Source: Shewanella mangrovisoli (GTDB taxonomy: Bacteria > Pseudomonadota > Gammaproteobacteria > Enterobacterales > Shewanellaceae). Taken from it: DNA of 64,000 nt. Location: NCBI RefSeq assembly GCF_019457635.1, contig NZ_CP080412.1, forward strand, positions 1,674,001 to 1,738,000, in the 5' to 3' direction. Position numbers and translations under genes: made by a program. Position 1 is the stretch's first letter; each line of letters starts with the position of its first letter. The notes under the pieces were generated by a model, which saw nothing but the letters and a program-made list of their open reading frames with translations, was not told where the DNA came from and searched no databases. Below are positions 36,918 through 47,201 of this stretch, in pieces.

Positions 36918-38012
36918 ATGTCTGGAAACAGTATTGGTCAAAATTTTGTGGTGACTACCTTTGGTGAAAGTCACGGTGTGGCGCTCGGTTGTATTATTGA
37001 TGGTTGCCCACCAGGGCTCGAACTCACCGAAGCCGATATGCAACATGATTTAGACCGCCGTCGTCCTGGCACATCCCGTTATACCACCGCGCGCCGTGAG
37101 CCTGATGAAGTTCGGATCTTATCTGGTGTGTTTGAAGGCAAAACCACAGGCACCTCCATTGGGCTTCTGATCGAAAACACCGATCAGCGCAGCCAAGATT
37201 ACTCTAATATCAAAGATTTATTCCGCCCAGGACACGCCGATTACACCTATCAGCAAAAGTATGGTCTGCGTGATTACCGTGGTGGTGGCCGCTCATCTGC
37301 CCGCGAAACCGCTATGCGGGTTGCTGCAGGCGCTGTGGCGAAAAAGTATTTAAAACAAGTGCATGGCATTAATATCCAAGGCTATATGTCTCAACTTGGG
37401 CCGATTAGTGCCGAGACCCTCGATTTTAGTCAAATCGAGCAGAATGCCTTTTTCTTCCCCGATGCGAGTAAGCTCGAAGCGCTTGATGAGTATATGCGCG
37501 AGCTTAAAAAATCCGGTGATTCCATTGGCGCCAAAATCTCTGTGGTGGCGACGGGTGTTCCCGTTGGACTGGGCGAACCCGTGTTCGATAGGCTCGATGC
37601 CGACATCGCCCATGCCTTAATGGGCATAAACGCAGTAAAAGGCGTTGAAATTGGCGATGGCTTTGGCGTTGTCACGCAAAAGGGCTCGGAAGGACGCGAT
37701 TTAATGTCGCCACTGGGTTTTGAATCAAATCATGCCGGTGGCATACTCGGCGGCATTTCATCGGGTCAACCCATCGTCGCCCATATTGCATTAAAACCAA
37801 CCTCGAGTATCAGTGTGCCGGGCCAAAGCATGACGGCCCAAGGGGAAATGGCGGAAGTGGTGACTAAAGGTCGTCACGACCCCTGTGTCGGGATCCGCGC
37901 GGTACCGATCGCCGAAGCTATGCTGGCGATTGTGTTGATGGATCATCTGTTAAGACACAGAGCTCAAAATCAGGATGTTCGCAGTCATACACCGATTCTC
38001 GGCATGAGATAG
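36918..38012 (+). CDS. aroC: Chorismate synthase
   Basis: 364 residues, usual length. Signature regions are [18 protein letters not shown] near the start, [18 protein letters not shown] and the block [20 protein letters not shown]. It converts EPSP to chorismate with reduced FMN, the last common step of aromatic amino acid synthesis. The preceding gap of about 130 bases contains a strong hairpin. Downstream the MFS gene follows after 69 bases with no obvious terminator. Confidence 0.96.
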   Translation: MSGNSIGQNFVVTTFGESHGVALGCIIDGCPPGLELTEADMQHDLDRRRPGTSRYTTARREPDEVRILSGVFEGKTTGTSIGLLIENTDQRSQDYSNIKDLFRPGHADYTYQQKYGLRDYRGGGRSSARETAMRVAAGAVAKKYLKQVHGINIQGYMSQLGPISAETLDFSQIEQNAFFFPDASKLEALDEYMRELKKSGDSIGAKISVVATGVPVGLGEPVFDRLDADIAHALMGINAVKGVEIGDGFGVVTQKGSEGRDLMSPLGFESNHAGGILGGISSGQPIVAHIALKPTSSISVPGQSMTAQGEMAEVVTKGRHDPCVGIRAVPIAEAMLAIVLMDHLLRHRAQNQDVRSHTPILGMR

Positions 38013-38081
38013 GTGCGATGAATGAGACAGTCTGCATGGAATAAAGATGCATAGCGGCTGTGTAATAAATGGAATGCGTTA

Positions 38082-39251
38082 ATGCCAACAATCTCTAGCA
38101 CAAGCCAGCAGTTACGCTGGCTATGTGCCTGTTATTTTTTCTTCTTTTCAATTCTCGGCACTATGATCCCTTACCTTGGGGTGTTCTTCGAAAACCGTGG
38201 ATTTAACCCTCAAGAAATTGGTTTTTTGCTCGCGATTTTAATGGCGACCCGTATCGTGGCACCCAATGTATGGGCCAAGGTGGCCGATCGCACTGGCATG
38301 CGCGCCGAATTGGTGAAGATGGGTGCGGGCGCCGCGATGCTGGCGTATTTGAGTTTCTTCTACCACGGTGGCTTTGTGTATATGGCGCTCAGCCTCGCGC
38401 TTTATACCTTCTTCTGGAACGCGATTTTGGCGCAACTTGAGGTGATCACCCTCGAGACTTTAGGTGAAAATGCTAGCCGCTATGGGCAAATCCGCAGTTT
38501 TGGCAGCATTGGCTATATCTGCTTAGTGGTCGGCGCCGGTTTTGCTATCGGCCAATGGGGCACCGAGGTGTTGCCTTATATTGGTTTAGCTTTGTTTACT
38601 GGGATGCTGGTCAGCGCCTTGCCCTTGCCTGCGAATCGTGCCGTACGTCCTCAAGGGCAGGAGCGGCAGCCGCTCAAATGGACTAAACCCATTCTGTGGT
38701 TCATGGTGTCGGCAATGTTATTACAGATGAGCGCTGGGCCTTTTTACGGCTTCTTTGTGCTTTATCTTAAGCAGGCGGGATACACCGAAGCGGCCGCAGG
38801 GATCTTTGTTGCCTTAGGTGCAATGGCCGAAATCGTGATGTTTATGTTTGCGCCTCGCTTGCTTGGACGTTATGGCGTCAATACCTTGCTTGTTGTCAGT
38901 ATCGCCATGACCGCCGTGCGCTGGTTGCTGGTCGCCTTTGGCGTTGAGAGCATGTTGTTACTGGGCTTAAGCCAAGTGTTGCATGCGTTCACCTTCGGCT
39001 TGACCCATGCGGCCTCGATTCAATTTGTGCATCGAAATTTTGATGCCAGTCATCGCAGCCAAGGACAAGCCCTGTATGCCAGCTTAAGCTTTGGAGTTGG
39101 CGGCGCGCTCGGGACTTGGATTTGCGGTTATATCTGGGGTGATGGCAGTGGTGCCGTATGGTCTTGGGTATTTGCGGCGGCCTGTGCCTTTGCGGCCATG
39201 TTAGCGGTATTTTTGATCCCTAAGGATAGGGCGCAAGCGGTTGCGTCATAA
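38082..39251 (+). CDS. MFS transporter, HcaT/nucleoside-symporter-like
   Basis: 389 residues with about 12 membrane helices. Features such as FFSILGTMIPYLGVFFENRG, MATRIVAPNVWAKVADRTG and the second-half FVHRNFDASHRSQGQALYAS match the MFS_1-like group that includes E. coli HcaT. The substrate cannot be told from sequence. It sits between aroC and the ATP-NAD kinase-like gene on the same strand. Confidence 0.87.
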   Translation: MPTISSTSQQLRWLCACYFFFFSILGTMIPYLGVFFENRGFNPQEIGFLLAILMATRIVAPNVWAKVADRTGMRAELVKMGAGAAMLAYLSFFYHGGFVYMALSLALYTFFWNAILAQLEVITLETLGENASRYGQIRSFGSIGYICLVVGAGFAIGQWGTEVLPYIGLALFTGMLVSALPLPANRAVRPQGQERQPLKWTKPILWFMVSAMLLQMSAGPFYGFFVLYLKQAGYTEAAAGIFVALGAMAEIVMFMFAPRLLGRYGVNTLLVVSIAMTAVRWLLVAFGVESMLLLGLSQVLHAFTFGLTHAASIQFVHRNFDASHRSQGQALYASLSFGVGGALGTWICGYIWGDGSGAVWSWVFAAACAFAAMLAVFLIPKDRAQAVAS

Positions 39252-39315
39252 GCTTATATTGATTGTGAAAAGTAACTCATTGTAAAAACTAAAATAATGA
39301 ACAAGAGAGGTTAAG

Positions 39316-40458
39316 GTGATCCGGTTTCGTTTAGGCTTAGTCATCAATCCACTGGCGGGTTTAGGTGGAAGTGTGGGTCTTAAGGGTAGCGATGGTGTGG
39401 CAGAAGAAGCCCTTGCCTTAGGCGCCGAGCCCAAGGCGATAAAGCGTATGATGCAAGCCTTAGAAGTGATTGCCCCCTATGCCAATGATATCGAAATCAT
39501 TACTGCCTCAGGTGTGATGGGAGAAGACGCCGCTAACGCCTTAGGTTTTAACACCCGTGTGGTGTATCAAACCCCAGATAAAACTCAGGCCATCGACACG
39601 CAAGCCGTAGTGCGTACCTTGCTGAACGAACCGTTGGATTTATTACTGTTTGCAGGGGGCGATGGCACGGCGCGTGATGTATATAGCGTGTTTGAACAAG
39701 CCGTTATCGACGATAAATTGCCCGTGCTTGGTGTGCCAGCTGGGGTAAAAATTCATTCGGGCGTTTATGGCATCACACCCCATGCTGCGGGAATGGTCGT
39801 GAAAATGCTGCTCGAAGGTGAGTTAGTCAGCCTTATGAGTGCCGATGTGATGGATATTGATGAAGTGGCCTTTCGCCAAGGCACGGTGCGCGCCAAACGG
39901 TTTGGTGAGCTATTAGTGCCTGCCGAACCCCGTTATGTGCAAGCGGTGAAGATGGGCGGAAAAGAAGTCGATGAGCTCGTGCTCGCCGACATTGCCGCCG
40001 ATGTTATCCAGCAGATGGAAGACGAGCTGTACATTATGGGCTCGGGCAGCACGGTCGCCTTTGTGATGGAAGAGCTTGGCCTCGATAACACCCTGTTGGG
40101 GGTTGATCTGATCCAAGATAAAGCCTTAGTGGCGAGTGATTTAACCGCCAAGCAGTTGCTCGACCTTACCCAAGATAAGCCGGCAAAACTGGTTATTACC
40201 TTGATTGGCGGGCAGGGGCATATTCTCGGTCGTGGCAACCAGCAGTTGTCGCCAGAGCTGATCCGCCGCCTCGGTAAGGACAATATTATTATCCTCGCCA
40301 CAAAAACTAAGCTAAAAGCACTTGAAGGACGCCCCTTAATTGTGGATAGTGGCGACCCTCAATTAGATCGTGAGCTTTGTGGCTATTACAAAGTGACGAC
40401 GGGTTACCATGATTATGTGATGTATCAGGTGGCCAACCCCGACTATTCAGATTTATAG
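39316..40458 (+). CDS. ATP-NAD kinase-like (COG3199) protein
   Basis: 380 residues from a GTG at 39316 with GAGAGG upstream. The kinase signature GGDGTARDVYS appears near residue 115, with LVINPLAGLGGSVGLKGSDG at the N-terminus. The family is related to NAD and diacylglycerol kinases; members are often larger than NadK, as here. The actual substrate of this branch is not firmly established. Confidence 0.85.
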   Translation: MIRFRLGLVINPLAGLGGSVGLKGSDGVAEEALALGAEPKAIKRMMQALEVIAPYANDIEIITASGVMGEDAANALGFNTRVVYQTPDKTQAIDTQAVVRTLLNEPLDLLLFAGGDGTARDVYSVFEQAVIDDKLPVLGVPAGVKIHSGVYGITPHAAGMVVKMLLEGELVSLMSADVMDIDEVAFRQGTVRAKRFGELLVPAEPRYVQAVKMGGKEVDELVLADIAADVIQQMEDELYIMGSGSTVAFVMEELGLDNTLLGVDLIQDKALVASDLTAKQLLDLTQDKPAKLVITLIGGQGHILGRGNQQLSPELIRRLGKDNIIILATKTKLKALEGRPLIVDSGDPQLDRELCGYYKVTTGYHDYVMYQVANPDYSDL

Positions 40459-40513
40459 CACCGAGGGGCCAGCGGCCATTTGGGCGAAATACGTTATTGG
40501 AGAGTTTGACCCG

Positions 40514-40795
40514 ATGTTAGAGCAGTATGAAGAAGCACTAGAACAGTGGATTGAGTCTGTAGTGAGCCATGGTGATGACGACGCCTTATTTGCCTGTGGT
40601 TATCTACAAGGGCATGTGGCGGTGGTGTTATCGCAACTCGAAGACGAAGGCGAGAGCACGCTTGAAGCCTTGCTCGAAAAAATGACCGACTGTTTAGCCC
40701 TCGCGCGCCAAGAATTAAATGATGCCGATTTTGCATTAGTGGAAGCGGCGTGGACACAATTGCATGGCAAGATTGTTAGTCATTTAGCGGCCTAA
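40514..40795 (+). CDS. yfcL: YfcL family protein
   Basis: 93 acidic residues, mostly helical (MLEQYEEALEQWIESVVSHG at the start), with GGAGAG eight bases before the ATG. It matches the YfcL family, whose function is unknown. In E. coli yfcL lies near mnmC and fabB, as here. The next gene begins three bases after the stop. Confidence 0.83.
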   Translation: MLEQYEEALEQWIESVVSHGDDDALFACGYLQGHVAVVLSQLEDEGESTLEALLEKMTDCLALARQELNDADFALVEAAWTQLHGKIVSHLAA

Positions 40796-40798
40796 TTG

Positions 40799-41407
40799 AT
40801 GAGCACATCCACGACGACTTCGGTTGATGCCATGGCAAAACCTGAGGCGAAGCAAGCGGTTTATATCGGTCTAGTCAATCCGAAAACCCCGACCAATGTG
40901 GGCGGCATTATGCGCGCTTCGGGCTGTTATGGTGTCGATGCCGTGTTCTACACCGGCAAACGCTATGAGTATGCTGCCCGTGGGCCGCAGCAATATAATG
41001 CCGATACGCAGAGCGCCGCCGAGCGCATTCCGTTAACTGGGGTGGCCTCCTTACTCGATGCGCTCCCCTCTGACACTAAGCTGGTGTGCGTGGATTTAGT
41101 CCTAGGGGCGACACCCTTACCTGAGTTTGTGCATCCCGAGAAAGCCTTTTATGTGTTTGGCCCAGAGGATGGCACCATTGGCCAAGAGATTATCGATAGA
41201 GCCGATGAAGTAGTGTATGTGCCTACGGTCGGCTGTATGAATCTGGCGGCCTCAGTGAACGTACTGCTTTACGATAGATTGGCGAAAGCCCATCGCGAGC
41301 AGCTATCAGCTCAGACCGAGTTTGACGGTGATGCCTTGATCCGCCAAAGCCGCGACAACAATAATCGCACCCGAGTAAAAACGACTAAGCGCGGTTCTTC
41401 GCTCTAG
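40799..41407 (+). CDS. SPOUT/TrmH-type RNA methyltransferase
   Basis: 202 residues from the ATG at 40799. N-terminal VGLVNPKTPTNVGGIMRAS-like sequence (here IGLVNPKTPTNVGGIMRASG), FGPEDGTIGQEI and the knot motif VPTVGCMNLAASVNVLLYDR are the three conserved boxes of SpoU/TrmH enzymes, which methylate tRNA or rRNA using SAM bound in a trefoil knot. The exact target is not evident. No Shine-Dalgarno is clear, so translation may be coupled to yfcL. Confidence 0.87.
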   Translation: MSTSTTTSVDAMAKPEAKQAVYIGLVNPKTPTNVGGIMRASGCYGVDAVFYTGKRYEYAARGPQQYNADTQSAAERIPLTGVASLLDALPSDTKLVCVDLVLGATPLPEFVHPEKAFYVFGPEDGTIGQEIIDRADEVVYVPTVGCMNLAASVNVLLYDRLAKAHREQLSAQTEFDGDALIRQSRDNNNRTRVKTTKRGSSL

Positions 41408-41436
41408 GGTTAACGCTCAATGCTCAGTCGAAATAC

Positions 41437-41468
41437 AAAAAGGATTAAGCACTGCTTAATCCTTTTTT
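41437..41468. terminator. Terminator between the RNA methyltransferase gene and mnmC
   Basis: 14-base stem AAAAAGGATTAAGC/GCTTAATCCTTTTT with loop ACT and a T run. It ends the rightward transcript and could also act on leftward mnmC. Confidence 0.88.
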
Positions 41469-41587
41469 GTTTTGGGCAGCCAATCATTGGGGCGATTAGA
41501 TGCAAGCCTGATTAGCTTATCAATGATAAGCCTTTGTTTTAATCAACTAGTCTTCACTCAAGCCGCTCTTTACTAAACCGCTCTATG

Positions 41588-43681
41588 CTAAAGCGCTTTA
41601 CCCTTTAGTAATTTGCGTAGCCACATCCGATTTGGGTTGAGTTTATTTAAGGTGGGCCAATCCAGTGGCAGCGGCTCACCGGTTAATTGTGCCGCCAAAC
41701 ATTCGGCCGCCAAGGGGCCAGAGCTTAATCCCCGCGACCCTAAGCCACCCAGGATATAAAGGCCATCGAGGATAGGAGCAGGGGTCGTTTGCCAATAATG
41801 CTTGCTTTGTTCGGCCTGCTGCTGATTGAGTTGATGCTGTTCATAGCGCGCCAATATTTCAGCCACATCGGGCGCACAGCCCATCATGGGGAAATGATCC
41901 CGCGTCACCATCCGCACGCCGACACGGGCGCTATTTCCGCTGATGTCGATATCGTCAACCCAGGCTTGGTTGGGGTAGCTTTCTTGCATTTTTCCGAGGT
42001 TTTCCCGTTGCTCCAGCGGGCAAAAATCGAGGTGCTCCGCCGCTTTGACATAACTGGCGCCGAGGCAATGCAAGCCTTGATGACTTGGCGTGAGGTAACC
42101 GTTCGCGCATAACACTGTCGCCAATTGGCTCAGCTTAAATTGGGCGGGGACGTGGCTCACTTGGCCGCGAAACGGACTTATCTGTAATCGCTCACTGGCC
42201 GAAAATTGGGTGAGCTGCGCGCCATTGGCGAGCACTAGTTGGCGGAATGGCCCAAAACGTTGGCCTTGACTGTGGAGATACCAAGCCTTTGCATCACACT
42301 CAATTTCGGTGATCTCGGTATTGAAATGGCACTGCACATTGGCAAGTTGCGAGGCCTTATCCACCGCGGCCTTGGCGTATTCAAATGGGCATACCCAGCC
42401 ACCGAGTGGATAAAAAAATCCAGCCTTATCAATACCTATTTGAGCGATTTCGTTGGCTTCATTCGCATCAACAGCGTAGGCGATTTCCGCCGGCCAGTCC
42501 TGACTTTGGATAATTTTATCCAACCGTTGTTGGCTGCGCTCATCATGACCCGTTTGCAGTACCCCACAAAAGTCATGGGAAATCGCGGTAATATTAGGGG
42601 CGGCTTCTGTCTCCATCATCGACGCATGGCTCAGCGCCTCGATACGGCGACGGCTGAACAAAAATGCCTGTTGGAAAAAACGACTCAGCTCATCATTTTC
42701 AGGCGTGAGCAGGGGGTAAATTGCCCCTTGGCGATTGCCGGATGCGCCTTGGCCTAACTCGTTATCCTTACAAAACAATGTGCTACTTTGGCCTCGTTCG
42801 GCAAGGGATAGCATTAGGTTCGCTGATGCCAGTCCGCCACCGACGATAGCAATGGGGTGATCTTTAGTGGCGAGCGCTGCAGGTTTTGGGGTAAATGCCT
42901 GAGCGGTATCGGCTTGCTGGCGCAGCAGTTTGCGCTCATGGAGCAAAATCTCATCGCTGATCATCTGGCTTGGCAGCGCATCACTTGCATCACTATTCAA
43001 GGCATCTTGGCTGACGTTAAGCGTGCTAAAGCCACTGCTGTGGGCAAGCTGTTGCACGGTTTCAGCCAAATTGATCCCAATCAGCTGGGCATCATCGGTA
43101 CTCAAACGGGCCATTTGCCAGACTTGCTTGCCATTTAAATGCGATGCCAAATGCGGTAAAACCAGCCATTGCCGAATGGGATTAGCAGCGCTGTGGGGCA
43201 AATTGGTGAGTGAGGTTTGCAGGTCGCCAAAATGCAAATCGACCGTGATACGGCCGTCATCAAAGATTAATCTCTGGCACACTATAATGCGCGCAGGTTT
43301 TGCCTTAAGTAAGGCATTGGCAATCGGTAGTAAATGAGGCGTTGAAATTAAGCTTTGCGATTGATCCCAAAGTAATTTAAGTTCGTAATCGTTAATGGGA
43401 TTGGGCTCAAACACTTTGACTAACAGCCGTGTGTTGCTTTGAGTCTGCGTTTGCCAGTGTTGTAGTAGAGAGAGCAGCTCGAGTCCATCGCCTAATCCCC
43501 ATTGTCCCATGACGCACAGTCCCTGACCGAGTTGAACTGATGGCGTCGTTAAGCGAGAGAGTCGAAGGCGAGTTAAATTGTCCAGAGACTGTACAGTAGT
43601 CAACGCGCATGGGGGATAAAGGTTGATCAATTGCGGGTAATCACGCTTAAATTGACAAGATTTTTGGGGCTTAGCAGTCAA
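41588..43681 (-). CDS. mnmC: MnmC-like tRNA-modifying protein; FAD domain intact, methyltransferase domain degenerate
   Basis: 697 residues from a TTG with TGAGAG upstream. The C-terminal FAD-dependent domain (about 275-690) is well kept: [40 protein letters not shown] and [19 protein letters not shown]. It should convert cmnm5 to nm5 at U34 of certain tRNAs. The N-terminal half (about 1-230) aligns in outline with the methyltransferase half of E. coli MnmC but has lost its catalytic box: where DGFAPAKNPDMW is expected, residues 175-188 read [14 protein letters not shown]. The SAM loop reads [12 protein letters not shown]. The reading frame is intact, so it is not a pseudogene. Confidence 0.9.
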   Translation of the reverse strand: MTAKPQKSCQFKRDYPQLINLYPPCALTTVQSLDNLTRLRLSRLTTPSVQLGQGLCVMGQWGLGDGLELLSLLQHWQTQTQSNTRLLVKVFEPNPINDYELKLLWDQSQSLISTPHLLPIANALLKAKPARIIVCQRLIFDDGRITVDLHFGDLQTSLTNLPHSAANPIRQWLVLPHLASHLNGKQVWQMARLSTDDAQLIGINLAETVQQLAHSSGFSTLNVSQDALNSDASDALPSQMISDEILLHERKLLRQQADTAQAFTPKPAALATKDHPIAIVGGGLASANLMLSLAERGQSSTLFCKDNELGQGASGNRQGAIYPLLTPENDELSRFFQQAFLFSRRRIEALSHASMMETEAAPNITAISHDFCGVLQTGHDERSQQRLDKIIQSQDWPAEIAYAVDANEANEIAQIGIDKAGFFYPLGGWVCPFEYAKAAVDKASQLANVQCHFNTEITEIECDAKAWYLHSQGQRFGPFRQLVLANGAQLTQFSASERLQISPFRGQVSHVPAQFKLSQLATVLCANGYLTPSHQGLHCLGASYVKAAEHLDFCPLEQRENLGKMQESYPNQAWVDDIDISGNSARVGVRMVTRDHFPMMGCAPDVAEILARYEQHQLNQQQAEQSKHYWQTTPAPILDGLYILGGLGSRGLSSGPLAAECLAAQLTGEPLPLDWPTLNKLNPNRMWLRKLLKGKAL

Positions 43682-43819
43682 AGAAATATACTCTCAGTCT
43701 CATATTGGGCATTATTTTACCCGCCTTTATGGAAAGCTGACCACTTAATTGAAGCAAAACAGATACTATTGGCTCAGCAAAAAGTAGGTACTGACATGTA
43801 CACAATGGATAGCAATAAA

Positions 43820-45031
43820 ATGAAAAGAGTCGTGATCACCGGAATGGGTGTTGTTTCAAGTATCGGTAATAACAAGCAAGAAGTGACTGAGTCACTTAAA
43901 GCGGGCCGTAGTGGTATTACACATTCCGCTCAGTTTGAAGAAATGCAACTACGCAGTCATGTATGGGGCAATATCAAATTAGATCCTTCTGAGCTGATTG
44001 ACCGTAAAGCGCTGCGTTTTATGGGCGATGCTGCGGCATATGCTTACATTGCAATGCAAGAAGCCATAAAGGATGCTCAGTTAACTGAAGAGCAGTATTC
44101 AAATCCTCGTGTAGGTTTGATTGTGGGCACAGGCGGCGCTTCGTCTTCTAACCAAGTTCAAGCTGCGGATATTCTGCGCGAAAAAGGCGTAAAACGCGTG
44201 GGTCCTTATATCGTGCCACGCATTATGTCGAGCACGGCCAGCGCGTGTTTGGCAACTCCCTTCAAAATCAAAGGCATGAACTACTCAATAAGTTCAGCCT
44301 GTGCGACCAGTGCTCACTGTATCGGTCACGCCGTTGAACTTATCCAAATGGGTAAGCAAGATATGGTGTTTGCGGGCGGTTCAGAAGAAGTGGATTGGAC
44401 CCTGACCATGGGCTTCGATGCGATGGGCGCACTGTCGACTAAATACAACGAGACTCCAGAAAAAGCTTCTCGTACCTATGATGCGGACCGTGATGGTTTC
44501 GTGATCTCTGGCGGCGGCGGTATCTTAATCGTTGAAGAGTTAGAGCACGCTCTGGCTCGTGGCGCGAAGATCTACGCTGAAGTGATTGGTTATGGTGCAT
44601 CATCAGACGGTTACGACATGGTAGCTCCGTCTGGTGAAGGTGCGGTGCGTTGTATGCAAATGGCTCTGGCCGATGTGGACACGCCAATTGATTACATCAA
44701 CACCCATGGTACTTCTACCCCAGTTGGTGACGTGCGTGAGTTAGAAGCTTTGCGTGAAGTCTTTAAAGACAAGTGCCCACCAGTTGCATCGACTAAGTCT
44801 ATGACTGGCCATGCCTTAGGCGCGGCGGGTGTACACGAAGCCATCTACAGCTTGATCATGATGGAAAACAGCTTTATTGCTCCAAGCATCAACATCGATA
44901 ACTTAGATGAAGCCGCGAAAGACATGCCAATCGTGCGTGAATACCGCGATGCTGAGCTAAACACTGTGATGAGCAACAGCTTTGGTTTTGGTGGCACTAA
45001 CGCAACATTAGTGATGCGTAAATATAAGTAA
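43820..45031 (+). CDS. fabB: 3-oxoacyl-ACP synthase I (FabB)
   Basis: 403 residues from the ATG at 43820 ([16 protein letters not shown]), the usual FabB start; an ATG at 43796 with AGGT upstream would add eight residues and is also possible. Active-site Cys161 lies in [10 protein letters not shown], with the two catalytic His in [11 protein letters not shown] and TGHALGAAG. It extends acyl-ACP and is needed for unsaturated fatty acid synthesis. A terminator follows directly. I saw no clear FadR site in the short region shared with divergent mnmC. Confidence 0.95.
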   Translation: MKRVVITGMGVVSSIGNNKQEVTESLKAGRSGITHSAQFEEMQLRSHVWGNIKLDPSELIDRKALRFMGDAAAYAYIAMQEAIKDAQLTEEQYSNPRVGLIVGTGGASSSNQVQAADILREKGVKRVGPYIVPRIMSSTASACLATPFKIKGMNYSISSACATSAHCIGHAVELIQMGKQDMVFAGGSEEVDWTLTMGFDAMGALSTKYNETPEKASRTYDADRDGFVISGGGGILIVEELEHALARGAKIYAEVIGYGASSDGYDMVAPSGEGAVRCMQMALADVDTPIDYINTHGTSTPVGDVRELEALREVFKDKCPPVASTKSMTGHALGAAGVHEAIYSLIMMENSFIAPSINIDNLDEAAKDMPIVREYRDAELNTVMSNSFGFGGTNATLVMRKYK

Positions 45032-45046
45032 GCCATTATTATCGTT

Positions 45047-45074
45047 AAAAAAGGAAGCTTAGGCTTCCTTTTTT
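45047..45074 (+). terminator. fabB terminator
   Basis: 12-base stem AAAAAAGGAAGC/GCTTCCTTTTTT with loop TTAG, 15 bases after the fabB stop. Confidence 0.9.
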
Positions 45075-45080
45075 ATTGTC

Positions 45081-45700
45081 ATCCCAAAACCACCGCCTCT
45101 GGCGGTGGTGATTGTCCCTTAAGGCTATAGCCTGAATAACGCCCATGTTAAAAGAGACCTTCTTATTCACCACAAGTAAGAGGAAACGAGAAACATGGGC
45201 GATTACAAAAGTTCATCACATGTTTACTGGCGTTGTAAATATCATATCGTTTGGACGCCTAAGTACAGATTCAAAATTCTAAAAGGTAACCTTGGTAAAG
45301 AGCTCTACAGGTCGATTTATATTCTATGCAATATGAAAAGTTGTGAGGTCTTAGAATTAAACGTCCAGATAGATCATGTGCATCTAGTCGTGATAATTCC
45401 GCCAAAGTTGTCAGTATCCACATTAATGGGGATATTGAAGGGTAGGAGCGCAATAAGGCTTTTTAACAAATTCCCTCATGTTTGCAAGAAGTTATGGGGA
45501 AATAGCTTTTGGGCGAGGGGTTATTTTGTTGATACGGTAGGCGTAAATGAGGAAATCATAAGACGCTATGTTCGCCATCAAGATAAGCAAGATCTAGAGC
45601 ATGATGCTCAATTGTCGCTACAGATGAAGTAGGTGTAAGGAAATAGCCCCTTCCAGGGGCAAATCAAAGCCGCCTTCTAAGAAGGCGGATTCTTTACTGG
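45081..45700 (+). mobile_element. IS200-type insertion sequence (tnpA only)
   Basis: A Y1 transposase gene is flanked by terminal hairpins instead of inverted repeats. Left: ACCACCGCC/GGCGGTGGT with loop TCT at 45089-45109. Right: CCGCCTTC/GAAGGCGG with loop TAA at 45670-45688, followed by TTCTTTAC. Another hairpin, GCCCC/GGGGC at 45646-45660, follows the gene. This is the IS200/IS605 plan. The exact ends are uncertain by several bases. Confidence 0.82.
45195..45632 (+). CDS. tnpA: IS200/IS605-family Y1 (HUH) transposase TnpA
   Basis: 145 residues, the usual size for single-domain TnpA. The HUH metal motif is His61-Val-His63 in IDHVHLVV and the nucleophile is probably Tyr125 in IIRRYVRHQ, with the family Gln at 129. 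The frame and all key residues are intact, so the enzyme may be active. It excises and inserts single-stranded DNA using the terminal hairpins. No tnpB partner is present. Confidence 0.92.
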   Translation: MGDYKSSSHVYWRCKYHIVWTPKYRFKILKGNLGKELYRSIYILCNMKSCEVLELNVQIDHVHLVVIIPPKLSVSTLMGILKGRSAIRLFNKFPHVCKKLWGNSFWARGYFVDTVGVNEEIIRRYVRHQDKQDLEHDAQLSLQMK

Positions 45701-45713
45701 CTGAAATTCAGAA

Positions 45714-45978
45714 ATACCAATCACATTAAATATCTAATCAGTTCAGAGCCTCACTGGCATTTCAATCCAAGGCGCATTGATGCAGAAATGGTTATTCCCT
45801 TTTAAGTCAATGTAACGCGGGAGTGGGATGCCAGTGTGGCTCCCGAAGGGCGGGGTTCAACGCGCTTTATACTGCGTTTAAGGCTTTCGACAGAGCACCA
45901 CTATGCCTTCAACCCTTCGCCTTGTCTAAAGCGTGTTGAACTCCCGCTGAATGAACAGATATTTAATACGATTGGTAT
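45714..45978. mobile_element. MITE-like element, about 265 bp, with ATACCAATC termini
   Basis: The left end ATACCAATCACATTAAATAT and the right end read inversely, ATACCAATCGTATTAAATAT, agree at all but two positions, and the match continues as ATCT. A second, inner inverted pair is GGTTCAACGCGCTTTA (45854-45869) against TAAAGCGTGTTGAACTCCCG. No transposase is encoded; the one open frame inside looks spurious. It lies 26 bases after the IS200 right hairpin. Confidence 0.72.
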
Positions 45979-45993
45979 AATGAGACTCAGGGA

Positions 45994-46023
45994 TTGGGTT
46001 TATGATCAGAGTCTTGCTAGAAT
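45994..46023 (+). promoter_or_regulatory. Possible pdxB promoter
   Basis: TTGGGT (45994-45999), 18-base spacer, TAGAAT (46018-46023), 46 bases before the ATG. It begins 16 bases past the MITE right end. Confidence 0.5.
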
Positions 46024-46068
46024 CCTTGGCTATTCACTCTCTAGCCCATTTTTATCAGAAAGGTCCAC

Positions 46069-47199
46069 ATGAAGATTGTTGTCGATGAAAATATGCCCTA
46101 TGTCGAACCCTTATTTGGGGCGTTAGGCGAGATAATCCCAGTCAATGGCCGCACGCTAACGCCTGAGCAGGTGCAAGATGCCGATGTGCTACTGGTGCGT
46201 TCGGTCACCCGAGTCAATGCTGCATTGTTAGATGCCAATCCAAAACTTAAGTTTGTCGGCAGCGCCACCATAGGGATGGACCATGTGGATCTGGCTTATC
46301 TTGCAGGGCGTGGTATTCCCTTTTCGAATGCGCCCGGCTGTAATGCGACCGCTGTCGGGGAGTTTGCCTTTATTGCGATGTTGGAACTGGCGGCGCGGTT
46401 TAACTCGCCGCTCAAGGGCAAAGTCGTGGGGATTGTCGGCGCGGGCAATACTGGTAGCGCGACGGCCAAATGCCTCGAAGCCTACGGCATTAAGGTATTA
46501 CTCAATGACCCCATCAAAGCGGCCGAGGGCGATCCCCGTCATTTTGTGAGCCTTGAAACCCTGTTACTTGAAGCGGATATCATCAGTCTACATGTGCCCA
46601 TCACTCGAACTGGCGAGCATAAGACGCTGCATTTATTCGATGAAGCGCGCCTGATGAGTCTTAAACCCAATACCTGGCTGGTGAACTGTTGCCGTGGTGA
46701 TGTGATTGATAATCAAGCCTTAATTAAGGTTAAGCAGCAAAGGGATGATCTTAAATTGGTGCTCGATGTATGGGAAGGGGAGCCGAATCCCATGCCTGAG
46801 CTGGTACCTTTTGCTGAGTTTGCGACCCCGCATATCGCCGGTTACAGCTTAGAAGGTAAGGCCCGTGGCACTTTTATGCTGTACCAAAAGTTGTGTGAGT
46901 TGTTAGCCATTCCGGCCACGAAGCGCTTATCCGAGCTCTTGCCACCATTTCATTTTAAGGCGGTCGAGCTCGAACAAATTCCCGATGAAAAAGCCTTATT
47001 ACAGCTCGCAAGATTCGTCTACGACCTGCGTGATGACGATGCCGTATTCCGAAATGGCTTTGCAAGGTCGAATGGCTTCGACACTATGAGAAAAAATCAC
47101 AAACATAGACGCGAATTTAGTGCATTGGCGCTGGCTTATCACGGCCAATCTGAGGTAGATTGGTTGTCCAATTTAGGTTTTTCAGGAGTCGGTCGGTAA
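46069..47199 (+). CDS. pdxB: Erythronate-4-phosphate dehydrogenase
   Basis: 376 residues; AAAGGTCC upstream of the ATG. The D-2-hydroxyacid dehydrogenase plan is complete: [19 protein letters not shown], the NAD loop [10 protein letters not shown] (121-130), catalytic Arg in [10 protein letters not shown] and His in [15 protein letters not shown]. The last 90 residues are the PdxB dimerisation region. It oxidises 4-phosphoerythronate in pyridoxal phosphate synthesis. asd begins two bases after its stop. Confidence 0.95.
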   Translation: MKIVVDENMPYVEPLFGALGEIIPVNGRTLTPEQVQDADVLLVRSVTRVNAALLDANPKLKFVGSATIGMDHVDLAYLAGRGIPFSNAPGCNATAVGEFAFIAMLELAARFNSPLKGKVVGIVGAGNTGSATAKCLEAYGIKVLLNDPIKAAEGDPRHFVSLETLLLEADIISLHVPITRTGEHKTLHLFDEARLMSLKPNTWLVNCCRGDVIDNQALIKVKQQRDDLKLVLDVWEGEPNPMPELVPFAEFATPHIAGYSLEGKARGTFMLYQKLCELLAIPATKRLSELLPPFHFKAVELEQIPDEKALLQLARFVYDLRDDDAVFRNGFARSNGFDTMRKNHKHRREFSALALAYHGQSEVDWLSNLGFSGVGR

Positions 47200-47201
47200 T
47201 T

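Noticed and set aside
41588..43681. mnmC as a pseudogene
   Set aside because: The frame is full length and the FAD domain motifs are intact. Only the methyltransferase catalytic box is lost.
43631..43795. Upstream extension of fabB to 43631
   Set aside because: It would overlap the 5' end of mnmC and adds about 55 residues not found in FabB proteins.
43682..43819. FadR site in front of fabB
   Set aside because: fabB is FadR-activated in E. coli, so one was sought, but no sequence near TGGTCnGACnTGTT is present in this gap.
45836..46072. 78-codon ORF between the IS and pdxB
   Set aside because: It lies mostly inside the inverted-repeat element, has no recognisable protein character and overlaps the pdxB promoter.
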